This document shows positions 41,792 to 51,340 of a stretch of DNA of 64,000 nt, in pieces. Origin of the DNA: Guyparkeria hydrothermalis (GTDB taxonomy: Bacteria > Pseudomonadota > Gammaproteobacteria > Halothiobacillales > Halothiobacillaceae); contig NZ_JAJSED010000001.1 of the NCBI RefSeq assembly GCF_023555385.1, forward strand, positions 434,001 through 498,000, read 5' to 3'. The notes beneath the pieces are model-generated. The model saw only the letters and a list, made by a program, of their open reading frames with translations. It did no database searches and was not told the DNA's origin. Position numbers and translations under genes: made by a program. How positions within the stretch are numbered: position 1 is the stretch's first letter; every line of letters starts with the position of its first letter.

Positions 41792-42589
41792 ATGAGCGGC
41801 TCGACGCACGAGATCACGGCGCGGCTGGACGGCATTCGCAATTGCTTCGGCAGCGAATGCGTGCATGACGGACTCGAGCTCGCATTGCCTGCCGGGCGGA
41901 TCACGGCGTTGGTGGGTGGTTCGGGCAGCGGCAAGACGGTGTTGTTGCGTACGCTCGCGATGCTGCACGAACCGGATGCCGGCTCGGTGGAACTGTTCGG
42001 TGTGGATGCCGCCCAAAGCGGCGAATCCGCCCGTCTGGCCTTGCGCCGCCGGATCGGGCTGCTGTTCCAGGGCGGGGCGTTGTTTACCGCGTTGACGGTG
42101 TTGGAGAACGTGATGCTGCCGCTGCGTGAGCACACGGAGATCGGCGGTTCCTGGCTCAAGGAGTTGGCGATGAGCAAGGTGCTGTTGGCCGGACTCCCGG
42201 CGGACAGTGCCCGCAAATACCCGGCGGAGTTGTCGGGGGGCATGGTCAAGCGTGCCGCCCTGGCGCGGGCGCTCGCGCTTGATCCCGGTCTGTTGATCCT
42301 GGACGAGCCGACGTCCGGGCTCGATCCGATTTCGGCGGCCAGCTTCGACGCACTGATCCGTGACCTGACCGACTCGCTCGGCCTGACCGTGATTCAGGCC
42401 ACCCATGATCTCGATTCGATCTGGCGTGGCTCGGATCAGGTCGCGTTTCTGGCCAGGAAGCGCGTTCTGGCGATCGGGCCGGCAGCAGAATTGGCGCAGC
42501 GCGATGAGCCCGAGCTCGTGGCCTACTTTCGCGGGTCGCGTTCGGCGGAGTATGCGAAACTCCATACAAGCCTGCCTCCGGAGGAGTGA
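41792..42589 (+). CDS. MlaF-like lipid transport ATPase
   Basis: This 265-residue ABC ATPase has Walker A GGSGSGKT, signature LSGGMVKR (the GGM-K-R form is typical of MlaF), Walker B LLILDEPTSGLDPIS and switch ATHDLDS. FQGGALFTALTVLENV follows the MlaF pattern. The ATG is 1 base after the permease stop. It should power the MlaE-like permease and MCE partner. Confidence 0.92.
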   Translation: MSGSTHEITARLDGIRNCFGSECVHDGLELALPAGRITALVGGSGSGKTVLLRTLAMLHEPDAGSVELFGVDAAQSGESARLALRRRIGLLFQGGALFTALTVLENVMLPLREHTEIGGSWLKELAMSKVLLAGLPADSARKYPAELSGGMVKRAALARALALDPGLLILDEPTSGLDPISAASFDALIRDLTDSLGLTVIQATHDLDSIWRGSDQVAFLARKRVLAIGPAAELAQRDEPELVAYFRGSRSAEYAKLHTSLPPEE

Positions 42590-42598
42590 GACACCGGC

Positions 42599-43570
42599 AT
42601 GGAATCGAAGGTTAATTACAGCATCGTCGGGTTGTTCGTCATCCTGCTGCTGATCGCCTCCATGGTCACTGGCTGGTGGCTTCACAGCGGTGGCACCAAT
42701 CGCCAGTACAATCCCTATCTGGTATTCGCCACGGACAGCGTCTCGGGGCTCAACTCCGACAGTCGCGTGTACTACCACGGCGTGGATGTGGGCTACGTCG
42801 ACAGTATCCGCATCGACCGCGAAAACCCGGACAGCATCCGGATTCGACTGCTGATCGACCACACGGTGCCCATTCGCGCCGATATCCGCGCCCAACTGCA
42901 ACCCCAGGGCGTGACGGGGTTGAGCGTGCTGAACCTGAAGGGCGGCGGGTCCGGCAAGCCCTTGGCTCCAGCGCCCGGTGAGTGCTGCCCGGTGATTCCC
43001 TACGAACCGTCGCTGTTTTCCAAGCTCGAAGGCGGCATAAACGACACGATGGTGCGCATGGTGGCGGTGAGCGAACGTCTCGATCGGCTCCTGCGCGAGG
43101 AAAACCTCGACGCGATCGAGCGGACGGTGCATCAGCTTGACCAGATCACCGGCGCGCTCGCCTCCGAGCGGGACCAGATGCGCTCGCTGCTGCAGGATGC
43201 CGCCGAGACGGTGGAGAACACGGCCAGCCTGACCGCCAAGGGCGACCGGCTGATGGGGCACGCAGAATCGACGCTATCGTCGGTTGATGAGGCCGTCGGC
43301 AAGGTATCCAGCGCGATGGATAGCTTCGAATCCACCGCCGCTCGCGTATCGACGGCTGCCGATGCCACCGTCGGCTTCAGTCAGGCCGGCGAGCAGGCTG
43401 CCCGCGAGATATCGCGTCAGACCCTGCCTGACATGAGCTTGCTGATCCGCGACCTGCGTGAGCTTTCGAGACGGTTGTCCGCATTCACCTCAACGCTTGA
43501 CGCGAATCCGTCTCGGGCGCTGATCGGTGGGGACCAGCGTCCGGCCGGCCCCGGAGAGGCTGCACAGTGA
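42599..43570 (+). CDS. MCE-domain protein of an MlaD/PqiB-like lipid transport system
   Basis: This 323-residue protein has an N-terminal membrane helix (about 8-28), one MCE domain (about 40-120, with VYYHGVDVGYVDSIRI and LQPQGVTGLSVLNLKGG), and a long helical C-terminal part (about 140-310) that could form a periplasmic tunnel or coiled coil. MCE proteins ferry lipids across the periplasm. It is longer than E. coli MlaD (183), closer to single-MCE proteins of organic-solvent-tolerance operons. It lies 9 bases after the ATPase gene and overlaps the next lipoprotein start. Confidence 0.9.
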   Translation: MESKVNYSIVGLFVILLLIASMVTGWWLHSGGTNRQYNPYLVFATDSVSGLNSDSRVYYHGVDVGYVDSIRIDRENPDSIRIRLLIDHTVPIRADIRAQLQPQGVTGLSVLNLKGGGSGKPLAPAPGECCPVIPYEPSLFSKLEGGINDTMVRMVAVSERLDRLLREENLDAIERTVHQLDQITGALASERDQMRSLLQDAAETVENTASLTAKGDRLMGHAESTLSSVDEAVGKVSSAMDSFESTAARVSTAADATVGFSQAGEQAAREISRQTLPDMSLLIRDLRELSRRLSAFTSTLDANPSRALIGGDQRPAGPGEAAQ

Positions 43571-44265
43571 TGGTGAAAAACATGAATAATATCCCTCAAC
43601 ATACGGTTTTTATGGGGTTTTTCATCCCTTCGAAAGGGCGAGGTCTGTTGGGTTTCATGGCTGTCATGCTGGCCACGGCGCTGGCCGGTTGCTCGATCTT
43701 GCCGAAACCGGCCGGCGAACCGGATCACTGGCGACTGGTAGCGCCGTCTCTGGAAGAAAAGGGCGATTTTGACGGGGCCCCGGTGGTGCTTCGTCTGATC
43801 GAGCCGCGGGCAAACAGCGCCATCGACCGCCGCGACATGGCCTACAGCCGTACGCCCCAGTCGCTCGCGTATTACCGGGACAATCGCTGGATCGCCTCGC
43901 CGGCAGTAATGCTTGACGAGATCATCGACGAGACCCTGTCGGCCCAGCCCTGGGTGCGTAACGTGATGCGGGGTGGTGGACGCGTATCGACCGACTTGGC
44001 GCTGTATTGCGAAGTGCAGCAGCTCGAACACCAGGTTGAGTACGTCGATGGTCGCGTGCAATTGAAGGCGGCCTGCAGCTGGTACCGCGGGGAGAATCGC
44101 AAGTTGATTGAGACGCTGCAGTTCGACCAGGCGGTCGACATCGATCGCAATGACGCGCCGCATTATGCCGCCGGTGCACAGGAGCTGGTGGCGGACTTCA
44201 TGCGCGCATTGACCCGCCAGGGTCGTGCCTTGGCCGCCGCCGGGGGCGAAGCGGGCGGAGGCTGA
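43570..44265 (+). CDS. PqiC/YmbA-type auxiliary lipoprotein of the MCE transport operon
   Basis: This protein of about 231 residues has a long N-region, a hydrophobic segment and lipobox LAGC (about residue 45), followed by ILPKPAGEPDHWRLVAP. The body resembles the ABC-type transport auxiliary lipoprotein family (PqiC/YmbA): VLRLIEPRANSAIDRRDMAY, and YRDNRWIASPAVMLDEIIDETL. These lipoproteins sit at the outer membrane and work with the MCE protein. The start is ATG 43570, or GTG 43567 three bases upstream; both overlap the MCE gene's stop and both lie within reach of a GGAGAGG site. It is the last gene of the operon. Confidence 0.85.
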   Translation: MVKNMNNIPQHTVFMGFFIPSKGRGLLGFMAVMLATALAGCSILPKPAGEPDHWRLVAPSLEEKGDFDGAPVVLRLIEPRANSAIDRRDMAYSRTPQSLAYYRDNRWIASPAVMLDEIIDETLSAQPWVRNVMRGGGRVSTDLALYCEVQQLEHQVEYVDGRVQLKAACSWYRGENRKLIETLQFDQAVDIDRNDAPHYAAGAQELVADFMRALTRQGRALAAAGGEAGGG

Positions 44266-44274
44266 ACGGTCCCG

Positions 44275-44973
44275 TCAGTCCTGCCGGTACCAGTCGTCCG
44301 GTATCGGCAGGTGGCCGGTCTTGACCCAGATGGTGCAGCCGCTGTCCGAGTAGGGCGCGTGCCGGCTCCAGTGCGGGTTGCGTAGCCAGGTGCCGGCGGG
44401 ATATTCCCCGTATTCGTCCGCGAAGGTTCCCTCAAGGACGAAGATCTCCTCGCCACCGAAGTGTCGGTGCGCCTTGAACCGTGTGCCTGGCGCCCAGCGG
44501 ACCAGCGCCGTGTGCTCTCCCTCGAAACCGCCCAACGGCATGACCTCGAGTCCGTCGACCAGCCCTGGCTGCCAGGGCTCTTTGCGGGTGTCGACGAGGA
44601 TCTGTTCCGTCTCGCGCGGGTCGAGGTGGTGCAGCTTGACTAGGATCACGCAGCCGTCCGGCGCACTGGGGCGGTGCCGGGAGCCGGGCGGATTGCGCAC
44701 GTAGTGCCCGGCGGGAAAGCAGCCGGTTTCGTCACAGAATGCACCTTCGAGGACGAGGAACTCCTCGCCGCCGTGGTGTACGTGCTCGGGAAAGGAGGCA
44801 CCGGGCGTGAAACGCACCAGACTGGTCGCCCGGGTACCGTCGCCACCTTCGCGCTCGATCAGCTTGCGTTGAACGGTCGGCTCCGGCGATTGCACCCAGG
44901 GCAGGGCGTCTGTGTCGACGACAGCACGTTCCGAGAGATCGGCATGTCGGGGTGTCAGGGGATGTTCAGCCAT
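44275..44973 (-). CDS. Double-cupin protein (ChrR-like cupin domains)
   Basis: This 232-residue protein has two ChrR-type cupin domains in tandem. The first has SFPEHVHHGGEEFLVLEG and the second FKAHRHFGGEEIFVLEG. Each keeps the His-x-His and Glu ligands for a metal. PAGHYVRNPPGSRH and PAGTWLRNPHWSRH are matching later strands. ChrR proteins are anti-sigma factors with an N-terminal zinc domain, which is absent here, so this is more likely a stand-alone cupin enzyme or sensor. The substrate is unknown. ATG 44973 was chosen over an in-frame start at 45006. It is convergent with the lipid transport operon. Confidence 0.82.
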   Translation of the reverse strand: MAEHPLTPRHADLSERAVVDTDALPWVQSPEPTVQRKLIEREGGDGTRATSLVRFTPGASFPEHVHHGGEEFLVLEGAFCDETGCFPAGHYVRNPPGSRHRPSAPDGCVILVKLHHLDPRETEQILVDTRKEPWQPGLVDGLEVMPLGGFEGEHTALVRWAPGTRFKAHRHFGGEEIFVLEGTFADEYGEYPAGTWLRNPHWSRHAPYSDSGCTIWVKTGHLPIPDDWYRQD

Positions 44974-45015
44974 GGGTCCGTCGCTGAAAAAACTGGAGGG
45001 AGGCAAAGGGTAGAC

Positions 45016-45052
45016 AAAAAAAACCGCGACCGGCCGTTTCGGCGGGTCGCGG
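45016..45052 (-). terminator. Intrinsic terminator of the RND efflux operon
   Basis: On the minus strand CCGCGACC/GGTCGCGG forms a perfect 8-base stem with further inner pairing, followed by eight T residues. It lies 25 bases after the stop of the RND gene at 45077. Confidence 0.9.
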
Positions 45053-45076
45053 TACGTTTCGGCGTCAAAGATCCCG

Positions 45077-48000
45077 TCAGGCGGTCTTGGCCTTTTTGGC
45101 CTTCTTATCGGCCTTGATCTGCTGATCGAGCTGCCAGAAGTAGTACATGATCGGGATCACCAGCAGCGTGAGCATCGTCGAGGCGAACGTGCCGAAGATC
45201 AGCGAGACAGCCAGCCCGCCGAAGACTGGGTCGGTGATCATGATCGCCGAGCCGAACATGATGGCCAGCGCGGTCAGCAGGATCGGGCGGAAGCGCACTG
45301 CGCCGGCCTCGAGCACCGATTCCTTCAGGCCGTAGCCCTGATGGCGGTAATCGAGGATGAAGTCGATCAGCAGCAGCGAGTTGCGCACCACGATGCCCGC
45401 CAGCGCGATGAAGCCGATCATCGAGGTGGCGTTGAAAGGCATGTCGAAAATCCAGTGGCCCGGGAAGATGCCCACCAGCGTGAGCGGAATCGCGCCCATC
45501 ACGATCACCGGCAGCATGAACGACTGGTAGTAGGCCACCAGCAGCAGGTAGATGAACACCAGGGCGACGATGAACGCGGCCCCCAGATCGCGGAACACGT
45601 CCAGCGTCAGGCGCATGTCACCGCCCCACAGTAGCTGGTAGCCCTCCAGGTCGTCCGGCTGGGTGTCGACAAAGCCGAGGTTGCCGGTGGTGATGGTGAC
45701 GTTCTCGCCCAGTTGCATCTCGTCGAGCCACTTGTTGAGTGTCAGCGTGGCGTAGACCGGGCTGGAGCCAAGCAGGTCGCCCTGGACCATCACCATCGGG
45801 TGCTGGTCGCGGTCCATGATCGGCTTGGTGGCGATTCCCTGTTCGATTTCGACCAGATCGCCGATCTTGACCGCCGTTCCCTGCTGGTTGGTGACAGTGA
45901 GATCGCGAATCTGCCGAATCCAGGCGCGATTGGCCTGGTCGAGCTTGAGGACGATGTTCACCGGCTCGGAGGAGTTGGTGCCGTGCACCGTACCCAGAGT
46001 CTGCCCGCTGACGTACTCGTGCACGACCTTGGCGATTTGCGCCGGGGCGACACCGGATTGCAGTGCCTTGGTCTGGTTGACGTCGATGCGGTATTCCGGG
46101 GCGTCGGCCGTGATCGAATCATCGATGTTGATCATGCCGTAGACGTCCTCGAAGCGTGCGCGCACCTTGGTGGCGATCTCGCGCAGCGTCTCGTAGTCCG
46201 GGCCGTGGATGCGGGCGAGCACCTGTGCCTGCACCGGCGGACCCGGCGGGGTGAGGAACAGCTTGATGCCGGCGCTGGCGTACTGCTCGCGCACCGGCTC
46301 GAGCTGCTGCCACATCTCGGTGGCGACCTCGCTGGTCACCGGTCGGTGGTGCCGGTCGACGATGTTGACCCGGATCTGCGCCATGTTGGGTGCCTGGCGC
46401 ATCATGTCGCCACGTACCATGCCGGCGAAGGTCAGCGGGCCGGTACGGCCGACGTAGGTCTGATAGTCGGTGACGTACTGGTTCTGCGAGACGACCTGGC
46501 CGACGGCGTCGGCGACCAGCGCAGTGCGCTCGGCGGCCGTGCCTTCCGGGGTGTTCACCTCCAGGAGAAAGGTGTTCACGTTGCCCTCGGGTAGCATCTT
46601 GAGGCTGACGCCGGCCGGGGAGAGCGGGCCGTTCATCCCGGAGTCGCGGATGAATTGCCAGGCCGGCATCAGCATCGAGGCGATCATCAGGCCGAGCACG
46701 AACAGGAGGAAGGCCAGCGAGAAGCCGCGCGAGCCCAGCAGCGGCTTGGCGACGCGCTTGTAGTTGCGCATCAGCCAGTCCTCGTGGTGCGGGTCGCCTT
46801 CGAGGGTCTCGCGCGTGGCCAGCGCCTTGCGCGCCTTCGTGCTGAGCCAGCGATAGGCCGTCCACGGCACGATGATGTAGGCCAGCACCAGCGAGGCGAT
46901 CATGGCCACCGAGACGTTGATTGGGATCGGCAGCATGAACGGCCCCATCATCCCGGAGACGAACGCCATCGGCACGAAGGCGAGGATGACAGCCAGCGTG
47001 GCGATGTTGGTGGGATTGCCCACCTCGTTGGTGGCCCGGACGAGCAGGTCGGCGAACGACGGTTCCTTGCCCTCGTGAAGGTGGCGGTGGATGTTCTCGA
47101 TCACCACGATCGCGGCATCCACCAGCAGGCCGAGAGACAGGATCAGGCCGAACAGCGAAATACGGTTGATCGTCTGGCCGAAGATCCAGCCCACGCCAAG
47201 GACCACGAACAGCGTAAGCGGCACGGTCAGGGTGACGATCAGGGCCTCGCGCCAGCCGAGGAAGAAGAACAGGATGATCAGCACCACCAGCACGGCCACG
47301 CCGAGGTGCTCGATCAGCGTGTTGACGGCGTCGTCGGCGCGGTCGCCATAGTCGCGGGTGATGGTCATGTCGACCTGCTCGGGGAGCAGCTCGTCCTGGA
47401 CCACCTTGAGCTTGTCCTTGACGGCACCGGCCACGGTGACCGCGTTTGCCCCTGCGCGCTTGCCGATGGTGACCGTGACCGAGGCGGTGGGGTCGCCGGC
47501 GGCTTCGCCCTGGTGGTTCGCCGGACCGAAGGCGTGCGAGGTGAACTGGTCGTTCTCCTCCGGTGCGTAGCCGATCTCGGCGACCTGGCTGAGGTAGATC
47601 GGTCGCTTGTCATGCTGGCCGATCACCAGGTTTTTCAGATCCTTGGGGCCCTCGAACGCCGCGTCGGTGCGCAGGCGGAATTCGCGGTTGTCGTGGGTGA
47701 TGGTGCCGCCCGGCAGCACGACATTGGCGCCCTTGAGCATCTCGCTGAGCTGGGTCATGGAGACGCCTGTGGCAGCCAGGCGCTGCGGGTCGACGTTGAC
47801 CGAAAGCACCCGGCGATGGCCGCCGATCACATCGCTTGCCCCGACGTTGGGCACGTTCTGCAGCTGCTCGAGCAGCCGCTGGCCTACCTCGCGCAGCTGC
47901 GTGCTGTCGAGCTCTTTCGAGCTCAGGGTGATACCCATGATGGGCACGTCGGTGATGCCGATGCTCTTGACCAGCGGCATCCGAGTGTTGGGTGGCAGCC

Positions 48001-48394
48001 GGTCGATGTTGCGGGAGATCTCGTTGTAGAGGAGCAGCAGGCTCGATTCCTCGTCGCTGCCGACCTCGAACTGGACCGTGACGACGCCCATGTCGTCCAT
48101 GGCCACGCCGTAGGTGTGATCAACCCCCTTGAGGCGTGCCATGAGCGCCTCAAGCGGTTTGACCACCTGATCGTGTATCTGGGGGGCGGAGTTGCCCGGG
48201 CGCTGCACGAATATCTGCGCACCCGGAACGACGATCTCGGGGTTATACAGGCGCGGCGTGATCAGCACCGCCATCAGCCCGAACAGGGTGATGGCGATCA
48301 TGATCAGCGCCGTGATCTTCGAATACAGGAAGCCGCTGGCAAGCTTCCCGGCGAGGTTCAGCTTCGGCTGCTTCGGATTCGTCGACTGGCTCAT
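45077..48394 (-). CDS. RND-family efflux permease
   Basis: This 1105-residue inner-membrane transporter has the RND layout: helix 1 (SKITALIMIAITLFGLMAV), a large porter loop, helices 2-6, a second loop and helices 8-12. The proton-relay region reads GLLVDAAIVVIEN; multidrug AcrB-type proteins have two aspartates there (DD), here only the first. This variant occurs in other RND subgroups. Substrate is not readable: drugs, solvents or metals are possible. The long first loop and a C-terminal tail of lysines (KADKKAKKAKTA) are seen. It overlaps the adaptor gene stop (ATGA) and is the last gene of a tolC-adaptor-pump operon. Confidence 0.93.
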   Translation of the reverse strand: MSQSTNPKQPKLNLAGKLASGFLYSKITALIMIAITLFGLMAVLITPRLYNPEIVVPGAQIFVQRPGNSAPQIHDQVVKPLEALMARLKGVDHTYGVAMDDMGVVTVQFEVGSDEESSLLLLYNEISRNIDRLPPNTRMPLVKSIGITDVPIMGITLSSKELDSTQLREVGQRLLEQLQNVPNVGASDVIGGHRRVLSVNVDPQRLAATGVSMTQLSEMLKGANVVLPGGTITHDNREFRLRTDAAFEGPKDLKNLVIGQHDKRPIYLSQVAEIGYAPEENDQFTSHAFGPANHQGEAAGDPTASVTVTIGKRAGANAVTVAGAVKDKLKVVQDELLPEQVDMTITRDYGDRADDAVNTLIEHLGVAVLVVLIILFFFLGWREALIVTLTVPLTLFVVLGVGWIFGQTINRISLFGLILSLGLLVDAAIVVIENIHRHLHEGKEPSFADLLVRATNEVGNPTNIATLAVILAFVPMAFVSGMMGPFMLPIPINVSVAMIASLVLAYIIVPWTAYRWLSTKARKALATRETLEGDPHHEDWLMRNYKRVAKPLLGSRGFSLAFLLFVLGLMIASMLMPAWQFIRDSGMNGPLSPAGVSLKMLPEGNVNTFLLEVNTPEGTAAERTALVADAVGQVVSQNQYVTDYQTYVGRTGPLTFAGMVRGDMMRQAPNMAQIRVNIVDRHHRPVTSEVATEMWQQLEPVREQYASAGIKLFLTPPGPPVQAQVLARIHGPDYETLREIATKVRARFEDVYGMINIDDSITADAPEYRIDVNQTKALQSGVAPAQIAKVVHEYVSGQTLGTVHGTNSSEPVNIVLKLDQANRAWIRQIRDLTVTNQQGTAVKIGDLVEIEQGIATKPIMDRDQHPMVMVQGDLLGSSPVYATLTLNKWLDEMQLGENVTITTGNLGFVDTQPDDLEGYQLLWGGDMRLTLDVFRDLGAAFIVALVFIYLLLVAYYQSFMLPVIVMGAIPLTLVGIFPGHWIFDMPFNATSMIGFIALAGIVVRNSLLLIDFILDYRHQGYGLKESVLEAGAVRFRPILLTALAIMFGSAIMITDPVFGGLAVSLIFGTFASTMLTLLVIPIMYYFWQLDQQIKADKKAKKAKTA

Positions 48395-49539
48395 GAGTCA
48401 GCGCCACCCTTGCTGTTCGCGTTGCGGGTCACCTTCACACCGTTGGAGAGATGGTCGGCCGCGCGCACGACCACGCGGTCGCCATCACGCAGCCCGGCGA
48501 GCACGACTACCTCGTCACCGCGTTGCTGGCCGATGCGGACCAGACGGAAGCGGGCGCGGTCGTCGTCATCGAGCACGAACACGCCCTGCATGCCGGCACG
48601 GTCGTGAAGGGCGCTCGCGGGGACGGTGATGGCCGGCTTCTGGTCGAGCACGACGTTGACGGTGACGTAGTTGCCCGGCGAGAGCGGCACGTCGGCGGGA
48701 ACGCTGATCTTGACCGTGTGGGTGCGCGTGATCGGGTCGGCGGCACCAACCAGCCGGAGCACTTCGCCGTCGAAGCTGGCCGCGGTGCCATCGGTGCTCC
48801 GGTAACCCACCTCGATACGATCGCCTTCGTCGAGCTTGGCGAAGGCTTGGTCGTCCACCTCGACCTGGATCTCGCGGTCACCGCTGCCCATCAGCATCAG
48901 CAGAGGCTGGCCGGGCGTGGCCAGCTGGCCGGGATCGGCCATGCGCTGGACGATGGTGCCGGCGAACGGTGCGCGAATCTGGGCGTAGCTGACCTGGGAC
49001 TCTGCCTGTTCGACGGCTGCCTGGGCGGCACGGTAATCGCCCTGTGCCACTTCGTAGGCCGTTCGCATCTGTTCGAACTGCTGCTTGGGTACGGCGTTCT
49101 CTTCGTAAAGCCGCTTGAAACGCTCGTAGTTGCTGCGCGCATTGGCGAGCCCCGAGCGCGCCTTGGCCAGGGCAGCCTCGGCCTGGCGGATTTGGCTGGT
49201 GACGTCGCTCTGGTCGATGGTGAGCAGGACCTGATCCTTATCGACCGTTTCCCCCTCGCGCACGTTGATCTCCCGCACGTAACCCATCATCCGGGAGGCG
49301 ATGGGCGAGCGGTCGCTGGCCATGACTGTGCCGGGGAACAGGGCGGTGTCGTCGACCTTGCTGGCATCGACGGTGATCCAGTCGCCCTGAATCGTGGTTT
49401 CGGCGCCAGCCGCAGCGTGTTTCTCACCTTCGTCGCCGCCACAGCCGGCCAGGCCGAGGGACGCGAGGGCGACGAGGAGAGAGCCGGCCAGCCGGCGGGC
49501 AGAGGCGGACGTGAGGAACGAATGAGTCGCGTGATTCAT
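48391..49539 (-). CDS. RND efflux periplasmic adaptor lipoprotein
   Basis: This 382-residue membrane-fusion protein has a lipoprotein signal ending LGLAGC (about residue 33). GYVREINVREGETVDKDQVL is the lipoyl half-motif, followed by a helical hairpin (about 115-185: LAKARSGLANARSNYERFK and AQAAVEQAESQVSYAQIRAPFAG). The beta-barrel and membrane-proximal domains follow. It joins the RND pump to the TolC channel. It is encoded between the two with the same direction. Confidence 0.93.
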   Translation of the reverse strand: MNHATHSFLTSASARRLAGSLLVALASLGLAGCGGDEGEKHAAAGAETTIQGDWITVDASKVDDTALFPGTVMASDRSPIASRMMGYVREINVREGETVDKDQVLLTIDQSDVTSQIRQAEAALAKARSGLANARSNYERFKRLYEENAVPKQQFEQMRTAYEVAQGDYRAAQAAVEQAESQVSYAQIRAPFAGTIVQRMADPGQLATPGQPLLMLMGSGDREIQVEVDDQAFAKLDEGDRIEVGYRSTDGTAASFDGEVLRLVGAADPITRTHTVKISVPADVPLSPGNYVTVNVVLDQKPAITVPASALHDRAGMQGVFVLDDDDRARFRLVRIGQQRGDEVVVLAGLRDGDRVVVRAADHLSNGVKVTRNANSKGGADS

Positions 49540-49604
49540 GATCAGGGGTTCTCGCTCAGTACGGATCGCGATAAGACGGTTGAGATACAGGAGCGCTGGC
49601 GTGA

Positions 49605-51221
49605 TCAGGCGTCGTTGTGCGCCAGCGCGTCACGAATGCCGTTGCCGTTTTCGGTCGCCACGCGCTCCGGCGCCAGTTCGCCCAGTGCCAACCAGAGTGC
49701 GGCACGTTGCATGGTGCGTTGGAAATGTGCGCGGATGAGTTCGGCCCGGGCGTTGTCGAGTTCGGTCTGCGCGGCCAGAAGTTCGGTCATCGTGGCCAGG
49801 CCCTGCTGGTAGCGCAGAGTCTCGAGTCGGACGGCTTCCTCGCTCTGGTCGATGGCCAGTTGGCGGACCTCGACGCGTTTTTCGGCCATGTTGGCCTCAC
49901 GCCAGACCTTGCCCACCTGGCTGACGAGCTTGTCGAGTGCCTGCTGGCGTTCGGCGAGGCTGGCGTTGACCTTGGCCTGGGCGCGATCGACCTTGCCCGA
50001 GCGGGCGCCGAAGTCGAAGATTCGCCAGGTGAGCTGGCCGCCGACGGTATAGCTCTCGTTGTCCAGTGCCACGGACTCGCTGTTGAAGTCCTGCTGGGCC
50101 ATCAGGTTGAAATGCGGCTTGTAATCCGCGCGGGCGACATCCACCTCGGCACGCGCCGCGTCGACCTGACCGCGCAACGCCTTGATGCGTGGGTTGTTTG
50201 CCAGCGCTCGCTGGCGCGCCTCGCTCAGATCGGTGTTCGGCAGTGCCACATCGATCGTCTCGGAGAGGTCGACGGGGCGTGCCGTATCGATGCCGGCGAG
50301 AACCTTGAGGCCGTCGGACGCGTTTTCCGCCTGGTTGCGGGCGTTTTCCAGATCCAGTTCCCGTTCGCCGAGGTTGACCTTCGCCTTCAGCAGATCTGCC
50401 TTGGTAACCACGCCCTCGTCGTAGAGCTTCTGCGACAGGTCACGGTAGGAACCGGCGGCTTCGTGCGCCTGGCGCGCAACCTTGACGAAGGCCTCGGCGG
50501 TGTTGATGCCTGCATAGGCCTCGATGGTATGCAGCACCAGTTGTTGGCGTGCCGCCTCGTCGCCGGCCTGTGCAGCCTGCAGCAGCGCCTGGGCCTGTGT
50601 ACGCATCTCGCGGATCTTGCCGCCGTTGTAGATCGGGATCGACAGCTTCAGCGAGGTCTGGACATTCCGGTGCCAGCCCGGGTCGTTGAGATTATCCGGC
50701 TCGGTTTCCAAGGCCGTCGGCAGGTTGCCGAAGTTAGGACCGGCTGCCTCGAAGAACTCACCGGCACCGAAATCGTTGAAACTGGCCTGCTCCTGCTGGA
50801 GCTTCATGCCGAAGACGTTAAGCGGATTGTTCGAGGCCATCACGCCGAACGAGAGGTCGAGCGTCGGCAACAGGTTGCCGTTGGCTTGTTCGATTGCCGC
50901 ACGTGCCTCGGCGATGCGGGCCTGAGAGAGGTCCATCGCGGCGTTCTGACTCAGGGTGCGCTCGATCGCCTCGGAAAAGGTGAGGGCGACCGTTTGTCCG
51001 CTCGTCGCGTTCGTGTTCGTTGCCGCGCTCGACGGGGCGGCAGTGAAGGTGGGCTGCTGGCCGGCGGCGGCCCAGCCCGACAAGGGGGCGGCCAAGATAG
51101 CTGCCAGTGCCGCGGCGAGTGGCGCGCGGACAAGTCCCGGCATCCGTTGTCGAGCGCGCGAAGCGCACGGTCCACTGAGGTGAGAAGTCGTCTGCCCGCC
51201 AGTCTGCTGGTTGCGCACCAT
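49605..51221 (-). CDS. tolC: TolC-family outer-membrane efflux channel
   Basis: This 538-residue protein starts at ATG 51221 with AAGGA 9 bases upstream. A signal region (RAPLAAALAAILAAPLSGWAAA) precedes two OEP repeats of long helices and strands: ALTFSEAIERTLSQNAAM at the start, ANGNLLPTLDLSFGV, and in the second repeat RAEVDVARADYKPHFNLMAQ and LRYQQGLATMTELL. It forms the outer-membrane exit for the adjacent RND pump. Frame extension upstream to 51320 is not supported. The adaptor follows after 65 bases. Confidence 0.9.
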   Translation of the reverse strand: MVRNQQTGGQTTSHLSGPCASRARQRMPGLVRAPLAAALAAILAAPLSGWAAAGQQPTFTAAPSSAATNTNATSGQTVALTFSEAIERTLSQNAAMDLSQARIAEARAAIEQANGNLLPTLDLSFGVMASNNPLNVFGMKLQQEQASFNDFGAGEFFEAAGPNFGNLPTALETEPDNLNDPGWHRNVQTSLKLSIPIYNGGKIREMRTQAQALLQAAQAGDEAARQQLVLHTIEAYAGINTAEAFVKVARQAHEAAGSYRDLSQKLYDEGVVTKADLLKAKVNLGERELDLENARNQAENASDGLKVLAGIDTARPVDLSETIDVALPNTDLSEARQRALANNPRIKALRGQVDAARAEVDVARADYKPHFNLMAQQDFNSESVALDNESYTVGGQLTWRIFDFGARSGKVDRAQAKVNASLAERQQALDKLVSQVGKVWREANMAEKRVEVRQLAIDQSEEAVRLETLRYQQGLATMTELLAAQTELDNARAELIRAHFQRTMQRAALWLALGELAPERVATENGNGIRDALAHNDA

Positions 51222-51340
51222 GCTGCGTGTCCTTCCTCGGGTGTCTGCGGTGGTCGCCCGCCTGGTGGGCGGGCCAGGCTCCGGCTCCTTTTGGGAGCCG
51301 AGCGGTGATGCCCGGCACAATATCAGAAAACGCTAATATA

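Noticed and set aside
44275-44973. ChrR anti-sigma factor
   Set aside because: The N-terminal zinc anti-sigma domain is absent and no sigma factor gene is adjacent.
46655-48607. A 650-codon plus-strand frame opposite the RND pump, and a similar 560-codon one at 49617-51308 opposite tolC
   Set aside because: Their translations are low-complexity and match no family, while the minus-strand genes are clear RND and TolC proteins.
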